64,000 bases of DNA from Polytrichum commune (taxonomy: Eukaryota; Streptophyta; Polytrichopsida; Polytrichales; Polytrichaceae): assembly GCA_950295325.1 (NCBI GenBank), contig OX485806.1, forward strand, positions 5,332,001 to 5,396,000, given 5' to 3'. The notes under the pieces were generated by a model. It saw only the letters and a list, made by a program, of their open reading frames with translations. It searched no databases and was not told the origin of the DNA. The position numbers and the translations under genes are program-made. This document shows, one piece after another, positions 13,261-25,305 of the stretch (position 1 is its first letter; each line of letters begins with the position of its first letter).

Positions 13261-14634
13261 TTATTCTAATTTCTAATCAATATATGAGGACTCTTGACGA
13301 TGGTATCATGTACACCAAGGTGGTTAGAGAGTACATTGCCAATTAAAAATGATTAAGGTAGTTGCCCGTTTCCTGACCAATGTTTACGTGCAACACAATG
13401 TTGATCAATGTTGATGTATCATGGTCAAAATTCAACGTAGCCAAATGTTACTGGCTAGATTGATAGCTAGGTTTAGATTGTGAGCATATTTAGGTGACAC
13501 AATTATTGATTATGGGAATCAAGTGTTCTTAGTTTTGTACATGATTGGTGATCATAATTAGGGTAACCTATATCACCAGTATAGGTAAAAACAAATACCC
13601 ACTTAGAAAACTCACAATATTTTAGTTGTTATGGAAAAAATTATGAAAAAACATGAATTGCGTCTTATTTCTATTTCTTCACGCGGAGTTTTTTTTCCTC
13701 TGCTCATACCCAAATTGAAAATATGTTCAATTGCTTAAGTGATCGGGAATGGCTCGACCACCTTATATGCATTGGTCCACTAGCGCCTAAATGTGGCCAT
13801 TTGTGTGCCGTGGAAGAATATATATATCTTGGGTGCAAATTGAAAAGAGTCAATTGCAAAAGGTAATTGTGACAAAAACTACCGTGAGGAAAAACCTCCC
13901 AAAGGGACGCACCAAACCTTATAAAAAAACTTTCAAAACATCGTCATATGCAACATCAAGTGTGCCATGGAAGAATAAAGGTGTGAATATGGGTACTATT
14001 TCTTAGCCCCCTTGAAGGCTTCGCTTTTGGGTTTTGGTTTCCAAGTGGTTGCCTTCCACTCCTTTGCAATGGACTTGTCCATTTTGTTCCCTTTTGTCTA
14101 TTATTGTTTTAACATGGCCATTAGTGCAGGTCACACTAAATTTCAAGTCCACTTTACAATGAGTGCCGTACAAGTGCTCTCAATTCCTTAAGAGTTCCAC
14201 AACCAATCCTTGGACGACATGTGTGTGTGCGCTTATTCCTACCACCCCACACTAACTTTCCACCTACACTATTGACCATTTCAGTTAAAATATATAAGTC
14301 ACTATCTTAGTTAGAGAGAAAAAGGAAGTGGGAAGAAAAAAAAACAAAGGCCAAATGTGGGTAAGAAGACTTTGTTCATGCCAACCAAATCAAACAACAC
14401 CCAACACTAGCTTATACAACCATGGTTAACCCTTTAATGTCCAAGAGGCCCAATATGGGCATTAGGATGTCAAACGGAGAGGTTCAAGGCTACTTGACAA
14501 TAATTTTGCACTAAGATTCCCGAAGGTAATTTAATATCAAATTAACCCATTTATCATGTGCATATTTCCAATTGAAATACACACCTATGTAGAATTATGG
14601 GCATTTGAACTTGTATGAATGATCTAGACTAAAC

Positions 14635-14661
14635 ACACACACACACACACACACACACATC
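14635..14661. repeat. (CA)n microsatellite
   Basis: About 13 CA units in a row. Confidence 0.9.
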
Positions 14662-14839
14662 ATTATCACATACAACTTTGTTTTCATCTCCTCTTTTAAA
14701 GAAATTGTGCTTTATATGGATTGAATGGCCTAGATCACATAAGATATTATTCCAGTACTTGTTGGGTGTTTGTATAAGTTGTCACGTACCTCATATAAAC
14801 ACACCCCACATTTTTTAAGGGTTCAGGGTTGTAAGGTAT

Positions 14840-15002
14840 GCTAGTCTTATTCAGTTACTTTTCTCAATCGGATCCCTATATTCGATTGGTGTGTGGTTCA
14901 AAGGTGATGATCAAAGAACAAACATCATAAAGACACATATTTTCAAAGATATTGGACTATGTGTTCAAATTGTAATAACTACTCCACAGTCAACGATGAA
15001 CC
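14840..15002 (+). repeat. Copy of the dispersed arm repeat
   Basis: Blocks TTCAGTTACTTTTCTCAATC, GATCAAAGAACAAACATCAT and AGATATTGGACTATGTGTT match the arms of the 24.6-25.3 kb foldback. It sits directly before a 2 x 216-bp tandem duplication. Confidence 0.55.
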
Positions 15003-15026
15003 AATTGGAAGGTACTCTACATTCAA

Positions 15027-15460
15027 TTAAAGAATCAACAAACATGCACTTATGATAACATAACTAAATCATGATACGTCCTATTCTAATATTGTTTTTG
15101 TTTTGTTGATACTTATTATAGAATTGCTAATGTAACACAAGTTTTGTTGTGTAAATTTAACATGTAGAAGTTGGTGAACATGAAAAATGAGCCAAATAAC
15201 ACCCATATACTTTAGGAGGAGATCACACATTATTTCTCTGCATTAAAGAATCAACAGACATGCACTTCTGATAACATAACTAAATCAGGATACGTCCTAT
15301 TCTAATATTGTTTTTGTTTTGTTGATACTTCATTCTAGAATTGCTAATGTAACACAAGTTTTGTTGTGTAAATTTAACATGTAGAAGTTGGAGAACATAA
15401 AAAACGAGCCGAATAACACCCATATGCTTTAGGAGAAGATCACACATTATTTCTCTGCAT
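15027..15460. repeat. Tandem duplication, 2 x 216 bp
   Basis: Two adjacent units, each starting TTAAAGAATCAACA, carry the same blocks (GATACGTCCTATTCTAATAT, AACACAAGTTTTGTTGTG, TTATTTCTCTGCATT) with only a few differences. Part of the unit also occurs inverted and diverged at about 24920-25010. Non-coding. Confidence 0.9.
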
Positions 15461-18400
15461 TAAATAGCATTGCCAACATATATATTTAATGGAACTCGTA
15501 CAAAGAGGTAAAGGTGTGAGAGTTCAAGCACGACATGACAAAGGCTTGATAGCCCTTGATAGCCTAGGCGATCGCAAAGTCGTTGATTTCTGGTCAAAGG
15601 GTCACGACATCTATTTCCAAACCTTCGATGAAGATAATCCGTTCATAAGATGCTTAAGTTAGATTACGATACATCTTCTGACTGTTGGGATTGAGCAATA
15701 GACCTCATTGGTAGATCTCCACCGTTGAGAAAATTAAATGTGAGTGTCCAAAATGCAAACCAAATTCCAGGGATACTTCATTCATGTCCCACTTGTAACT
15801 TCTTCCACTAAATCTTTTTACCTACTAATGAATGCATACTACCTCAAGCACAAAAGAATTGGATGAAATTTTATTCTTCTAATATACTTATTTCCAATTT
15901 TATTTTATTCATGATACAGAAGCCAATTCAAACAAGGTTCAATCATGTTGAAATTTTGGTTACAACGTCAATATACATTTGTCTACTTATGTAGGATTCT
16001 ACTTCATAATTTGCACTCCTTCAAATGAAAGTGCTTTGACTTTTTAGAAATAAGCCCATGCATTTAAGGGTTATGAGTGGATGTGACGATAGTCCAAACA
16101 ACACTTGAGTGGCTCTCTATTTACAATTGGGAAACCATGATGCATGCATGGCCTCATTCTTGTATGGGAAGGAATAGGGAGACTCAACACTTTTTAACAT
16201 TATTCATGTCCAACAACATATGACAATTCAATAATGGCCAAACAAAAGCCGTGAGATACCCCACCAAAAGGGGGGGGATACCTAAAGTGGGCGGGGAAAG
16301 GGAGGATGGCCTCTTCATTTTAATTCCGCAAGCATGCAAATCTCACGAGAGGTGTGCTAGGATGAAGATGTGGAGCAATATATTGGTGTGGATGGATCGC
16401 AAGTGTTATAAAATATGGACACAATTTGGCATGTGGACATGGTCGTTCATCCGGGCCTCATTCGGGGGAAGGAGAAAGTCCATTGGAAAAGTATCCCCTA
16501 ACCTTATGGTTCATTAATCTCGATAGGGTCCTGCTAGAAGTCGATTTTGGCATCAAACGAGTTTTGAAAAAGTGTATATATATATGGTCTAAAATAATAA
16601 TTTTATTTTGATCTTAGTATAACATTGCTCAATTGTCTTGCTTCAGTCTGTGGATCCCTAACAGAGGGTGGAGTTATGCTAAGAATAATGCTCTCATGTC
16701 TTTCAATGAACAATATCTCAAACCAAGAAGATTGTGCAAAGTTTGGGCGTTAGTCTTCAAATAGGAACAAAACAAAGGCTCTTCTTTGTGCAATGTTATG
16801 AGGTTTTTTTTCATTCATATATTTTGCAAAACGATAAATTATGATTATCTATATACAATGGAAGACATGATGGTGGTGGTGGTGGTGGTGATGGTGATGC
16901 CATTGCTCCATTGTTCCCCAATCTTCTTGCCAAAAATGGTCATGTGCCAAAGATTCTCCCCCAAATGAAAAAAAAGGTGTGTGGGGGGGGGGGGGCACTA
17001 CAAGTGCAAAAGGTTGGTATGATGGGGGAAACCCAAGGGAGATGATGGGTATGGAGTCAAGGTGGCGACATGACATGACATGACATGGGCACTTGGTGGT
17101 GGTGGTGGTGGTGGTAGGGGGGGGGGGGGGGGGAGATGATGGTGGGTCTTGGGGGTTTATGAGCATGGGCATATAGTTGCATGGGAGAATTGGGTTGGGG
17201 TTGTCCTGGAATATTAGATCATATGCACAGGTATAATGGGCCAAGGCGACACATGTCTAACTTGGTATGTTACATTGCTTCACACATGTACTGGACTTGT
17301 CTGTATGTCACCATTGAAGGGAATCATTTTAGATAATACAAGGCTCCTAGAGACTAGCCTACTTGGAACATGTGGTGAGAATAAAATAAAATATTTATGA
17401 GCTAGGTTATTTGGGCCTATTTTGCCACAACTTTTATGGAAAGAGGATGTCACCCAAAGGTTTGAAAGAATCAAAGTAATATTGCATTGATATACCCTCT
17501 GAGAAGAAATTGTTGTTGTTGTTTATTTAATTTATTTAATTTTTGTAGCTGTGGTTGTAGCGGCTTTGGTACTTTATTCCTTTTGGCTAGGAGTGTATCC
17601 AATGTCCCGGGAGATTTTTCTACATAAACAGTTGAGATGCTAGTGTTTCCAAGTCCAACATGTTACATGTAGACATCTTTCGGTTTTCTTTATTAATTTG
17701 AGGTATATTCTCTACATTCCTCTTAAACGATCGGTAATTTTCCCAAAGTCTTGAACTTCAATTGGCTATTTCTTAAACTCGACTGTAACTAGTTGTTGGT
17801 TCTTGCCATTCATTGAGTGTATCTAACTCATGTATGTAGTTCCTAAGTAGTAGGCTTGACTTCATTGGGTACGGTGGCACTACATGTTGGCCAAGACCGG
17901 AGCTTAACGGTGTCTATGTAACTTCATGCATCATGGAGGAAGGGGCTTACATAAAAATATGTTTCCTATAAGTTGAAGGATGATTCATTTTAAGATTCCA
18001 ATCGAACATGCTAGATTAATTTGGGGTTGCTCATGCCATTTTAATAGTCAACATTCTAAATACAACTTTATAAAGATTATCAAATATTTCATTGCATTTT
18101 CACCTTCTTAATGGATGAGTATAGGTACATAGACTTCAAGAAGCCCTAGTTGATGATCAAAGCTTCTTAACGACCTTGTGAACTTATTCATTCGGAAGGT
18201 AAAAATGTAATGAACAATCAAAAAGGTACGGGAGGGCCCTTTGGAGGTGGGGTACGGTTAGGGTCATGGTTGATGTTTGAGGTTCACTAACCATGTGAAC
18301 ACATTCATTGTGTATGAAGGAGCTCTAAAGCAAACTTAATTTCTATAGGTTTATGATTGACTCTAATTCTATAACATCCTAATTATTTGGGGAGTTTTGA

Positions 18401-18596
18401 TGTCATTTAAAGAGCCAAATAATGTGTAAATTTTTTGTTCCAACCTATAAAAAATTTCATGGTAGTGTCACCATGGAGCCTTCTTTTGACTTAGTGCCAA
18501 TGAACTTTCATGAATCATAAAAATTGAAGATAATCTCCAACATTTTATGGGTTTGGTTATGACTTCGTCACATTCATATGCGAAGGTATGAGATGA
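15461..18596. other. Intergenic DNA with simple repeats, no gene seen
   Basis: It includes (GGT)n around 16871-16890, a G run at about 16983-16995, ACATG repeats near 17066-17087, and a (GGT)n tract followed by a G run at 17094-17133. Histidine-rich and proline-rich open frames here are translations of these simple repeats and are not genes. Confidence 0.6.
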
Positions 18597-18853
18597 CCCT
18601 AAACTATTGGGTGATAGTGGAGGGGGTATCCATTTCCGAATGAAGTGGCCGGATGTTCGATTCATACTGCGAAATCTTCTCTCTACTTGACGGAAAAAAA
18701 CTAGCTAGATAAATAGGAAGCCAAGAGGCCACCCATCGCAAGGTAAGCAATTAACCCCACCCTGCATCAAGAGGATTCTTGAGCAGGATAAGAACAATAG
18801 GCTCAAACTCACGTTAGATTGCCCGATGTTGGTTATTTATTTATTTATTTATT
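18597..18853 (+). mobile_element. Candidate tRNA-derived SINE, plus-strand copy
   Basis: The head has an A-box-like TGGGTGATAGTGG (18608-18620) and a B-box-like TGTTCGATTC (18654-18663). The body matches the minus-strand copy at 11174-11460 (GAAATCTTCT...CTACTTGAC, CACCCTGCATCAAGAGGATT, GCCCGATGTTGG). The end is a (TTTA)n tail at about 18832-18853. At about 257 bp it is in the usual SINE size range. No target duplication was established by eye. Confidence 0.7.
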
Positions 18854-21800
18854 CGCATGCAAACACACCAAACATCTAACTCGTGAATCCAAGTACTAGT
18901 ATAAGGTAGCAAACATAAAAGAGTAACCATATAACGCCCATATACCCTAAATTTGTGAGGAAAAAGAAGATTAATCAAGCATCAAGTAAAGCATACTAGC
19001 TACTCTAATGTACAACCATTTGGACCAAACTTTTGATTGACCTCGTAAGGTTTCCTAGAAGCTGAAAATGCAATGGGTCATGCAAACTCACAATGGTAAA
19101 ATATGTATTTTAATATGTCTTGAATGACATAAATATCATTAAAGACCCAAAATTATTCTAGTAAGACCTATTTACTAGACCCTCATTACCCATGATGGAT
19201 GAGTTAACATGGTTGGTGACGTGTTGTGGATTTGTGACATTCATCTAAAACAATCCCATTATGATCAAAGAGAACTTCAACAAAAATCCACTCCCCATAA
19301 GTTGTGCTTAATTCAATCCAACCAGGTTCTACTACACTGATTGCGAGTCTATGATGCTATTTTTGTAATCAATTAAAAAGCACAATTCAAGTTATACAAT
19401 AGTGCAATGTGTTTTCACCTTATCAAATGGATACTTTATATGCATGCCAATGAAACCTTTGCCTTACGTGACAAAATCAACAAAAAAATGTTGGATACCA
19501 TATAAGCAATATGTAGAGTAGCATTGTGTGGTACTTACTAGAAAGAAAACGCAAGTTTATTTGTTATTTAGAGCCATTTTACACTAGAGTTTGAGGGTCC
19601 TTGGCCCGTGATATACAAATCATGTGATTGGACAAGAAGCCAGGGACAATCCAAGTTCGCTTTACACTAAACCATGAGGGCTTGAAGGACCGTATAATTT
19701 TGAATGGATGAAAAATTACATGTTGTCCTACATGGCACCAAGTGGACATTGTTTCACGGTACAACCCTCACCTCCGTAATGTCACCCTATGTAATGTCAC
19801 TCCCTCTCTTGTATCCCAATACCCTAGGGAACAGATGTGCTTAGTGTAAATCTCTCTCCTTGTTGTCACTTTTCCCTCCCATATATCATAGGTACTGACA
19901 TTAAAGTAATCCACCGAAGAATTCAAACCACATGCTCGTATGCATCACGTTGTCATCATTGTCATTATTGCAATGTTGACTTTGCGTTATTATGCAATGT
20001 TATATGCCACACTAATTCTCTATTATCATGCATCCACGTTAACACTACAGACCTCCTTAATATCACGTGCACTTTGGTTGCCACATGTGTGATATTAGGG
20101 AGGTTAGAGTGTATACCAGACATTGTGTTGGGCACATCAAAAAGAGGTGGGTCTAATGCAAAACTAGGGGCCATGGCCATCAACTAGATTGCCATTGGCT
20201 TTTAGACATGTGATATTGTCATGATGGGATCTTGGACTACCTGCAGTTTTGGATTGTACATAGAACATGTCGTGGTCCCTCAATATGGCCCAATTTCACT
20301 TTACACTAAGCTTGAGGGCCCATCGATTGCGAATTTGGATTTGGATTTCCCATGATATGGCCTTTGGATGATTTTCAAGGGCCCTTAGATGGTCATGGCC
20401 ACGACTCGTGGTCCGTGTTGTAAAGGAGCCCTTTGTAATATGTTGAATGAATAAGTGGAGGCATGTGCAGGGGGGCCCCAGTTAAGAAACATGCTGGTGT
20501 CCAAATTAAAGCTTGAAGGTTGAAAAGTCAATTACTTCTGTGTGAAAAGGCCGGGATTTTGGGAAAGTGTTTAGGCTTTTGGGCACAAAAGTCTGAGCTT
20601 AGGGGCCAGGGGGTCAAACAAAACTGGAGCGACTCTGGTCATGGCATTAGAGTTATTCATATGAGGTACACGCAGATGAAGCCATGGGTTTAGTCCCAAA
20701 TCCCGAGTTTATGATAATTAACACAAAGTCGTCAAGTTTTCTCCATGCTTGATTATCATACACAAAGAAGTGGTATTAGGCTATTAAAAACAAGCTCTCC
20801 ACCTTGTGCTACTAGAATGGGTGGGTCAAGCTAGCTTTGCATAGGCCGATCCATGTTTTAGGATAGTAGGTCCCAAACGCATACCTTATTTGAGATCCTA
20901 AAATTCTTTCAAAGTTTGAGAGGTGAAAAGAGGAGGAGGTCTCAAAAGTTCACCCAACTTTGAAAACAAGCTTTGAAACATGACTATGTAACAAACTTTG
21001 AACATAAAGTTTTCTCAAAGAAGGATCATTGCAAACCCAAGGTTTTGTCCCTCTTTGAGAGATTTTATTTTGAAGGTATTTGAGAGTAATACGGAGTTGG
21101 GCATTTAGGCATGTTTACACTAAAGGCATTAGGCCATGGCTCTTAAATGACCATGATACCCCACTTTTTGGATGAGACCATAGAGAAGTTCATGGACTAT
21201 TATAGCTCAAGGTCTTGTGGAGGTCACAAGCCCTTCTTAGCATAAACCCAAATTCCTGCAGCTACACATTCTGTTATGCCTACCTTCAAGAGTTGTCTTG
21301 AATAACTCCCATGTAACGTCATTCAACATTATCCATGCTTGCGATATGGGATAGATTTTTCATCCACTAAAATTGTTATGGATTGTAGTTTAAAACTACC
21401 CTTATGTAAATCTAAATTTGGGCATGTGACACTCTTAACCAATGAGAATTCAAGGATTCTCAAAAGCCATGGCCTAATTGCTTTCGTGTAAACATGCCCT
21501 TGGGGTCATTTTACACACATGATCAAGGCCAATGAGAAAAAATGATTTAGGATTTCTCGTGGTCATGGTTGGCAGTCCAAAGTTACGACTATAAATAACC
21601 ATGATTTCATTTTCAAAAGCTTTAATCACAAGACATAGTGTAAAGCAAACTTAGATTGTGACGTATTGTTTTTCACAAGAGTAAAAAATTTCAAGTAATA
21701 AAAATTTCAAGTATTATTATTTGTATTAAAATTCATATGTATTCCAACCTTTCTACCGCTTGGCTATCTACTTGGCATTTTTTTGTAAGCTTACTAGCTT

Positions 21801-22876
21801 GGACCGTGCCATCCTGGATTCCTGGTCCATTGCACCTTAGGATATGAATCAACCCTTAAAAACCTAAACGTTTGTATATGGACTTTCACTTTCAAAAGCT
21901 CGATCGTGAAATATCATGAAAGACTATTGTGTATATGTCATGAATTGCTCATATTTCAAGAGACGTTTTGACAACTTGATCATTTCATTGCAACTTTCCA
22001 CCAATCTATTGTATTTATAATATTAGTCAATCCTATCATTTTTCTCATCAAAATAATCAAATCAAATCGGCATGTCCCATTCTATGGCTTGTCTTACTAT
22101 TCATCATTTGTTGTACGTTTATTGAAGCCAAAGAGAAAACAATGCGAACTAAAACTTACTCTTCATTTGTCGCCATTCATATATACATGCATATTGATGC
22201 GAGCAAACATATGACTATGTTACCTCCTATAATTCCCACGGGTGTAGAGAGAGCGTTGCAAGTTTGCACCTACTTTCCTCCGTATTTAATGTACACATAC
22301 ATCATGTGCTACTTGGTAGTTAATGGTGGCAGTCTTGGCCATAGATTCTTGTCTGAAGGGCTTTAAATGCTCATGGAAACGCCTTCAAAGTACTAGTAAA
22401 ACTCATATAAATTCAAACCCACATAAGAAGCTCACCATGAGTGCCCAACTTGACCGTTTTGTCATGTCACCTATTGTCCGTACTGAGACATGGATGGATA
22501 CTAGTGAATGGATGTATGAAAGTCCATATTCATCCATACACTATTATCCATCCATGGTCATCAAAGTGGATCTATGACAATGGATGATATAATAGTCTAG
22601 TGGATGGTAATATGTATCCCACTCCTTGCATCCCACTCCTTCATTTGTTGTCTCGCTTGGTTGTGATGCAGTGCCGGAGTCCTTGGTTTTTAAAATTTTC
22701 AATAATAATCTAGGGGGGGGGGGGGGAGAGGGGGATGGAGGCATGGATGAATGATTGTGGATGGATGCTATTTTTGAATCTCGTCTCGTTCCTCCAACAT
22801 CTTGCTTGTGTCGGGAGAGACTTTGGTTTATGAACACAGTCCGGTGGTGGTGGTGGTGGTGGTGGGGAGCGGGGAG
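18854..22876. other. Intergenic DNA, no gene seen
   Basis: No supported gene. A phrase related to TTTACACTA...GAGGGC recurs near 19570, 19660 and 20300, suggesting degraded repeats. A hairpin is listed separately at 20041-20113. There is a G run near 22711-22725 and (GGT)n at 22841-22863. Confidence 0.5.
20041..20113. repeat. Imperfect inverted repeat, about 30-bp arms
   Basis: AACACTACAGACCTCC...TAATATCAC on the left pairs with GTGATATTAGGGAGGTTAGA on the right, with mismatches and a loop of about 17 bp. Function unknown. Confidence 0.6.
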
Positions 22877-23904
22877 TGGACCTACTTTTGTACATGTTGT
22901 TTGTCGATTCATCCCAATTTAATTTCACTAGATTGATTTGGGTAATCTGACTCCGATCCAGACGTTCAATTCGACGACAACTAATAATCACATGGCTCTC
23001 CATAGGAATCAACACTTTCACCCTCCCCATCGGAGGAGTGGTGTTGGAGTTGAGGGTCATGAAGTTGGATGGGGTGCGATCAATCGCTGCAGCATGCTTG
23101 TCATGCCCTCCGCCATCTTGCTCATGTCGGGTGTGGACCTACTTTTGTACAGGTTGTTTGTCGATTCATCCCAATTTAATTTCACTAGATTAATTTGGGT
23201 AATCTGACTCCGATCCAGACGCTCAATTCGACGACAACTAATAACCACATGGCTCTCCATAGGAATCAACACTTTCACCCTCCCCATCGGAGGAGTAGTG
23301 CTGGAGTTGAGGGTCATGAAGTTGAATGGGGTGCGATCAATCGTTGCAGCGTGCTTGTCGTGCCCTCCACCATCTTGCTCATGTCGGGTGTGGACCTACT
23401 TTTGTATAGGTTGTTTGTCGATTCATCCCAATTTAATTTCACTAGATTAATTTGGGTAATCTGACTCTGATCCAGGCATTCAATTCGACGACAACTAATA
23501 ACCACATGGCTCTCCATAGAAATCAACACTTTCACCCTCCCCATCGGAGGAGTGGTGCTAGAGTTGAGGGTCATGAAGTTGGATGGGGTGCGATCGATCG
23601 CTGCAGCGTGCTTGTCATGCCCTCCGCCATCTTGCTCATGTCGGGAGTGGACCTACTTTTGTATAGGTTGTTTGTTGATTCATCCCAATTTAATTTCACT
23701 AGATTAATTTGGGTAATCTGACTGTGATCCAGGCATTCAATTCGACGACAACTAATAACCACATGGCTCTCCATAAGAATCAACACTTTCACCCTCCCCA
23801 TCGGAGGAGTGGTGCTGGAGTTGAGGGTCATGAAGTTGGATGGTGTGCGATTGATCGCTGTAGCGTGCTTGTCATGCCCTCCGCCATCTTGCTCATGTCG
23901 GGAG
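22877..23904. repeat. Tandem array, 4 x 257 bp
   Basis: Four head-to-tail units begin TGGACCTACTTTTGTA at 22877, 23134, 23391 and 23648, an exact 257-bp period with few substitutions. Each unit has an open frame of about 86-89 codons on both strands. Because 257 is not a multiple of three, the frames do not run through successive units. The peptides have no recognisable family, so I treat this as a minisatellite-like array rather than genes. Confidence 0.95.
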
Positions 23905-24620
23905 CGGTGCTGGACTCCTCGTGGCTCCTCCCTGCAGTCTCCCTCCCAGCTTGCAGAGCCATTCTTCCCCATGAGTGAGAGTACGTAAGCTTATGCAATG
24001 CATTCGACGCTGTCGTTTCGAAAATGGGTTTGAGTTTCGCATCCACTGTGGGCGCTCCTCGTGTCCCGAGGTGGAGCCGCAGCACACTTTTGTTGCCTCC
24101 TGCAGTAGTCGACTGTGCTCATGGCGGTGCAGGTGCAGGCAGAGAGCTGCAGTGAAAGTGAGCAGACGAGGACGGGCTCAGGTTAAGCTTACTAAGTCTA
24201 GCTGATGACTGAGCCCAACTGTTTCATCCCCCATGTCAGATGAACGATCGACTTTCAAGAGACTCAGTACTCGACCCTTACGTGGCTAGCCGTTCGGTTA
24301 AGCTCTCTTGCAGGTCTGTCGCCGTTCTGTCACAGCAGCTCCATCATTGCGCGTTTTTGAATTGAATCCAGAGTAGAAATTAAAGTAGCTGGTGATGCGG
24401 AGAGTAGCTAGATAGCTAGCTAGCTGCCTAGTAGCATTGGTGACACCGGCTGCTCTGTACTGTAGCTACCTAGCTGCTGCGCCTGCTGCACTTTACATTA
24501 TTGACGTGCTGATCGCAGCCATACAATTATGTTGTAGTTACTGCTGATCCCGTTCTGATCAGCCGAGGAGCTCGTTGTTGTTGTTGTTGTTGTTCTCATC
24601 GTAAGGAAGTCATGTCTAAT
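23905..24620. other. GC-richer segment, no gene assigned
   Basis: The GC content rises relative to the flanks, and a (GTT)n tract lies at about 24572-24594. The segment could be regulatory, but no open frame is convincing. Confidence 0.4.
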
Positions 24621-24639
24621 TCAGTTACTGTACTTATCT

Positions 24640-25305
24640 TAGTTGGACACCCAGCTTCATTATTTGAGTGGTATGTGGTTTTGGTGGAGCTCCAAGAACG
24701 GATACTAGAAAGACGTGTGTCGAAAAGAGACCCGATTGCGTGCACATGATATGATAACCATTCTACACTCAATAGTCAACTTAATCAAGGGGACTTAAGT
24801 GACTATTCAAGGAGCGTTAGAAGCATCACTTTAATAATGAATAAGATATTCATGTGAGCTTCAGAAATTAGGAGGAAAAGCGGGTTTGACCTCGATTTGG
24901 ATTTGCTAACCATCTCATACTAAGGTATGTGGGTGTTATTTGGTTCGTTTTCCATGTTCTCCAACTTCTCCGATCATATCTACACAACAAAATACATGTT
25001 GCATTCACAAATCTACAGTAAAACATATGCAAAAGTCGGATCGAAAATCAGATCTCCCCTAATTTAGTTATGCGTATTGGAAATACATGCTGGTTGACTT
25101 TTGTAACTGGATATATAAGTCCTCCCCATTATGTTCGTTATTGAGTGTAGAATAGTTATTTATATTTTCAAGACATAGTCCAATCTCTTTTAGACATGTG
25201 TCTTTATGATGTTTGCTCTTTGATCCTCCCCAAAGCACATACCAATCAATCTAGGAGTCTGATTAAGAAAACGAGCCACTTAAGACCCGTCTACCTTAAT
25301 CGCAC
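24640..25305. mobile_element. Foldback-type repeat with long inverted arms
   Basis: The left arm (about 24640-24785) and the reverse complement of the right arm (about 25140-25305) share ordered blocks. These include ATTGGTATGTG-like, AAAGA(C)ACATGTCTAAAAGAGA-like and ATTCTACACTCAAT. The roughly 350-bp middle contains TTTGGATTTGCTAACCATCT, also found at 7160-7190 and 43915-43940. The structure suggests a non-autonomous foldback or MITE whose single arms are scattered elsewhere in the window. Exact ends and a target duplication were not resolved. Confidence 0.55.

Noticed and set aside
16849-17244. Open frame with poly-His and poly-Pro/Thr runs
   Set aside because: It is a translation of GGT/ATG microsatellites and G runs, with no domain.
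22544-22912. Open frames with His and Pro runs
   Set aside because: They come from (GGT)n and G-run simple repeats, with no protein family.
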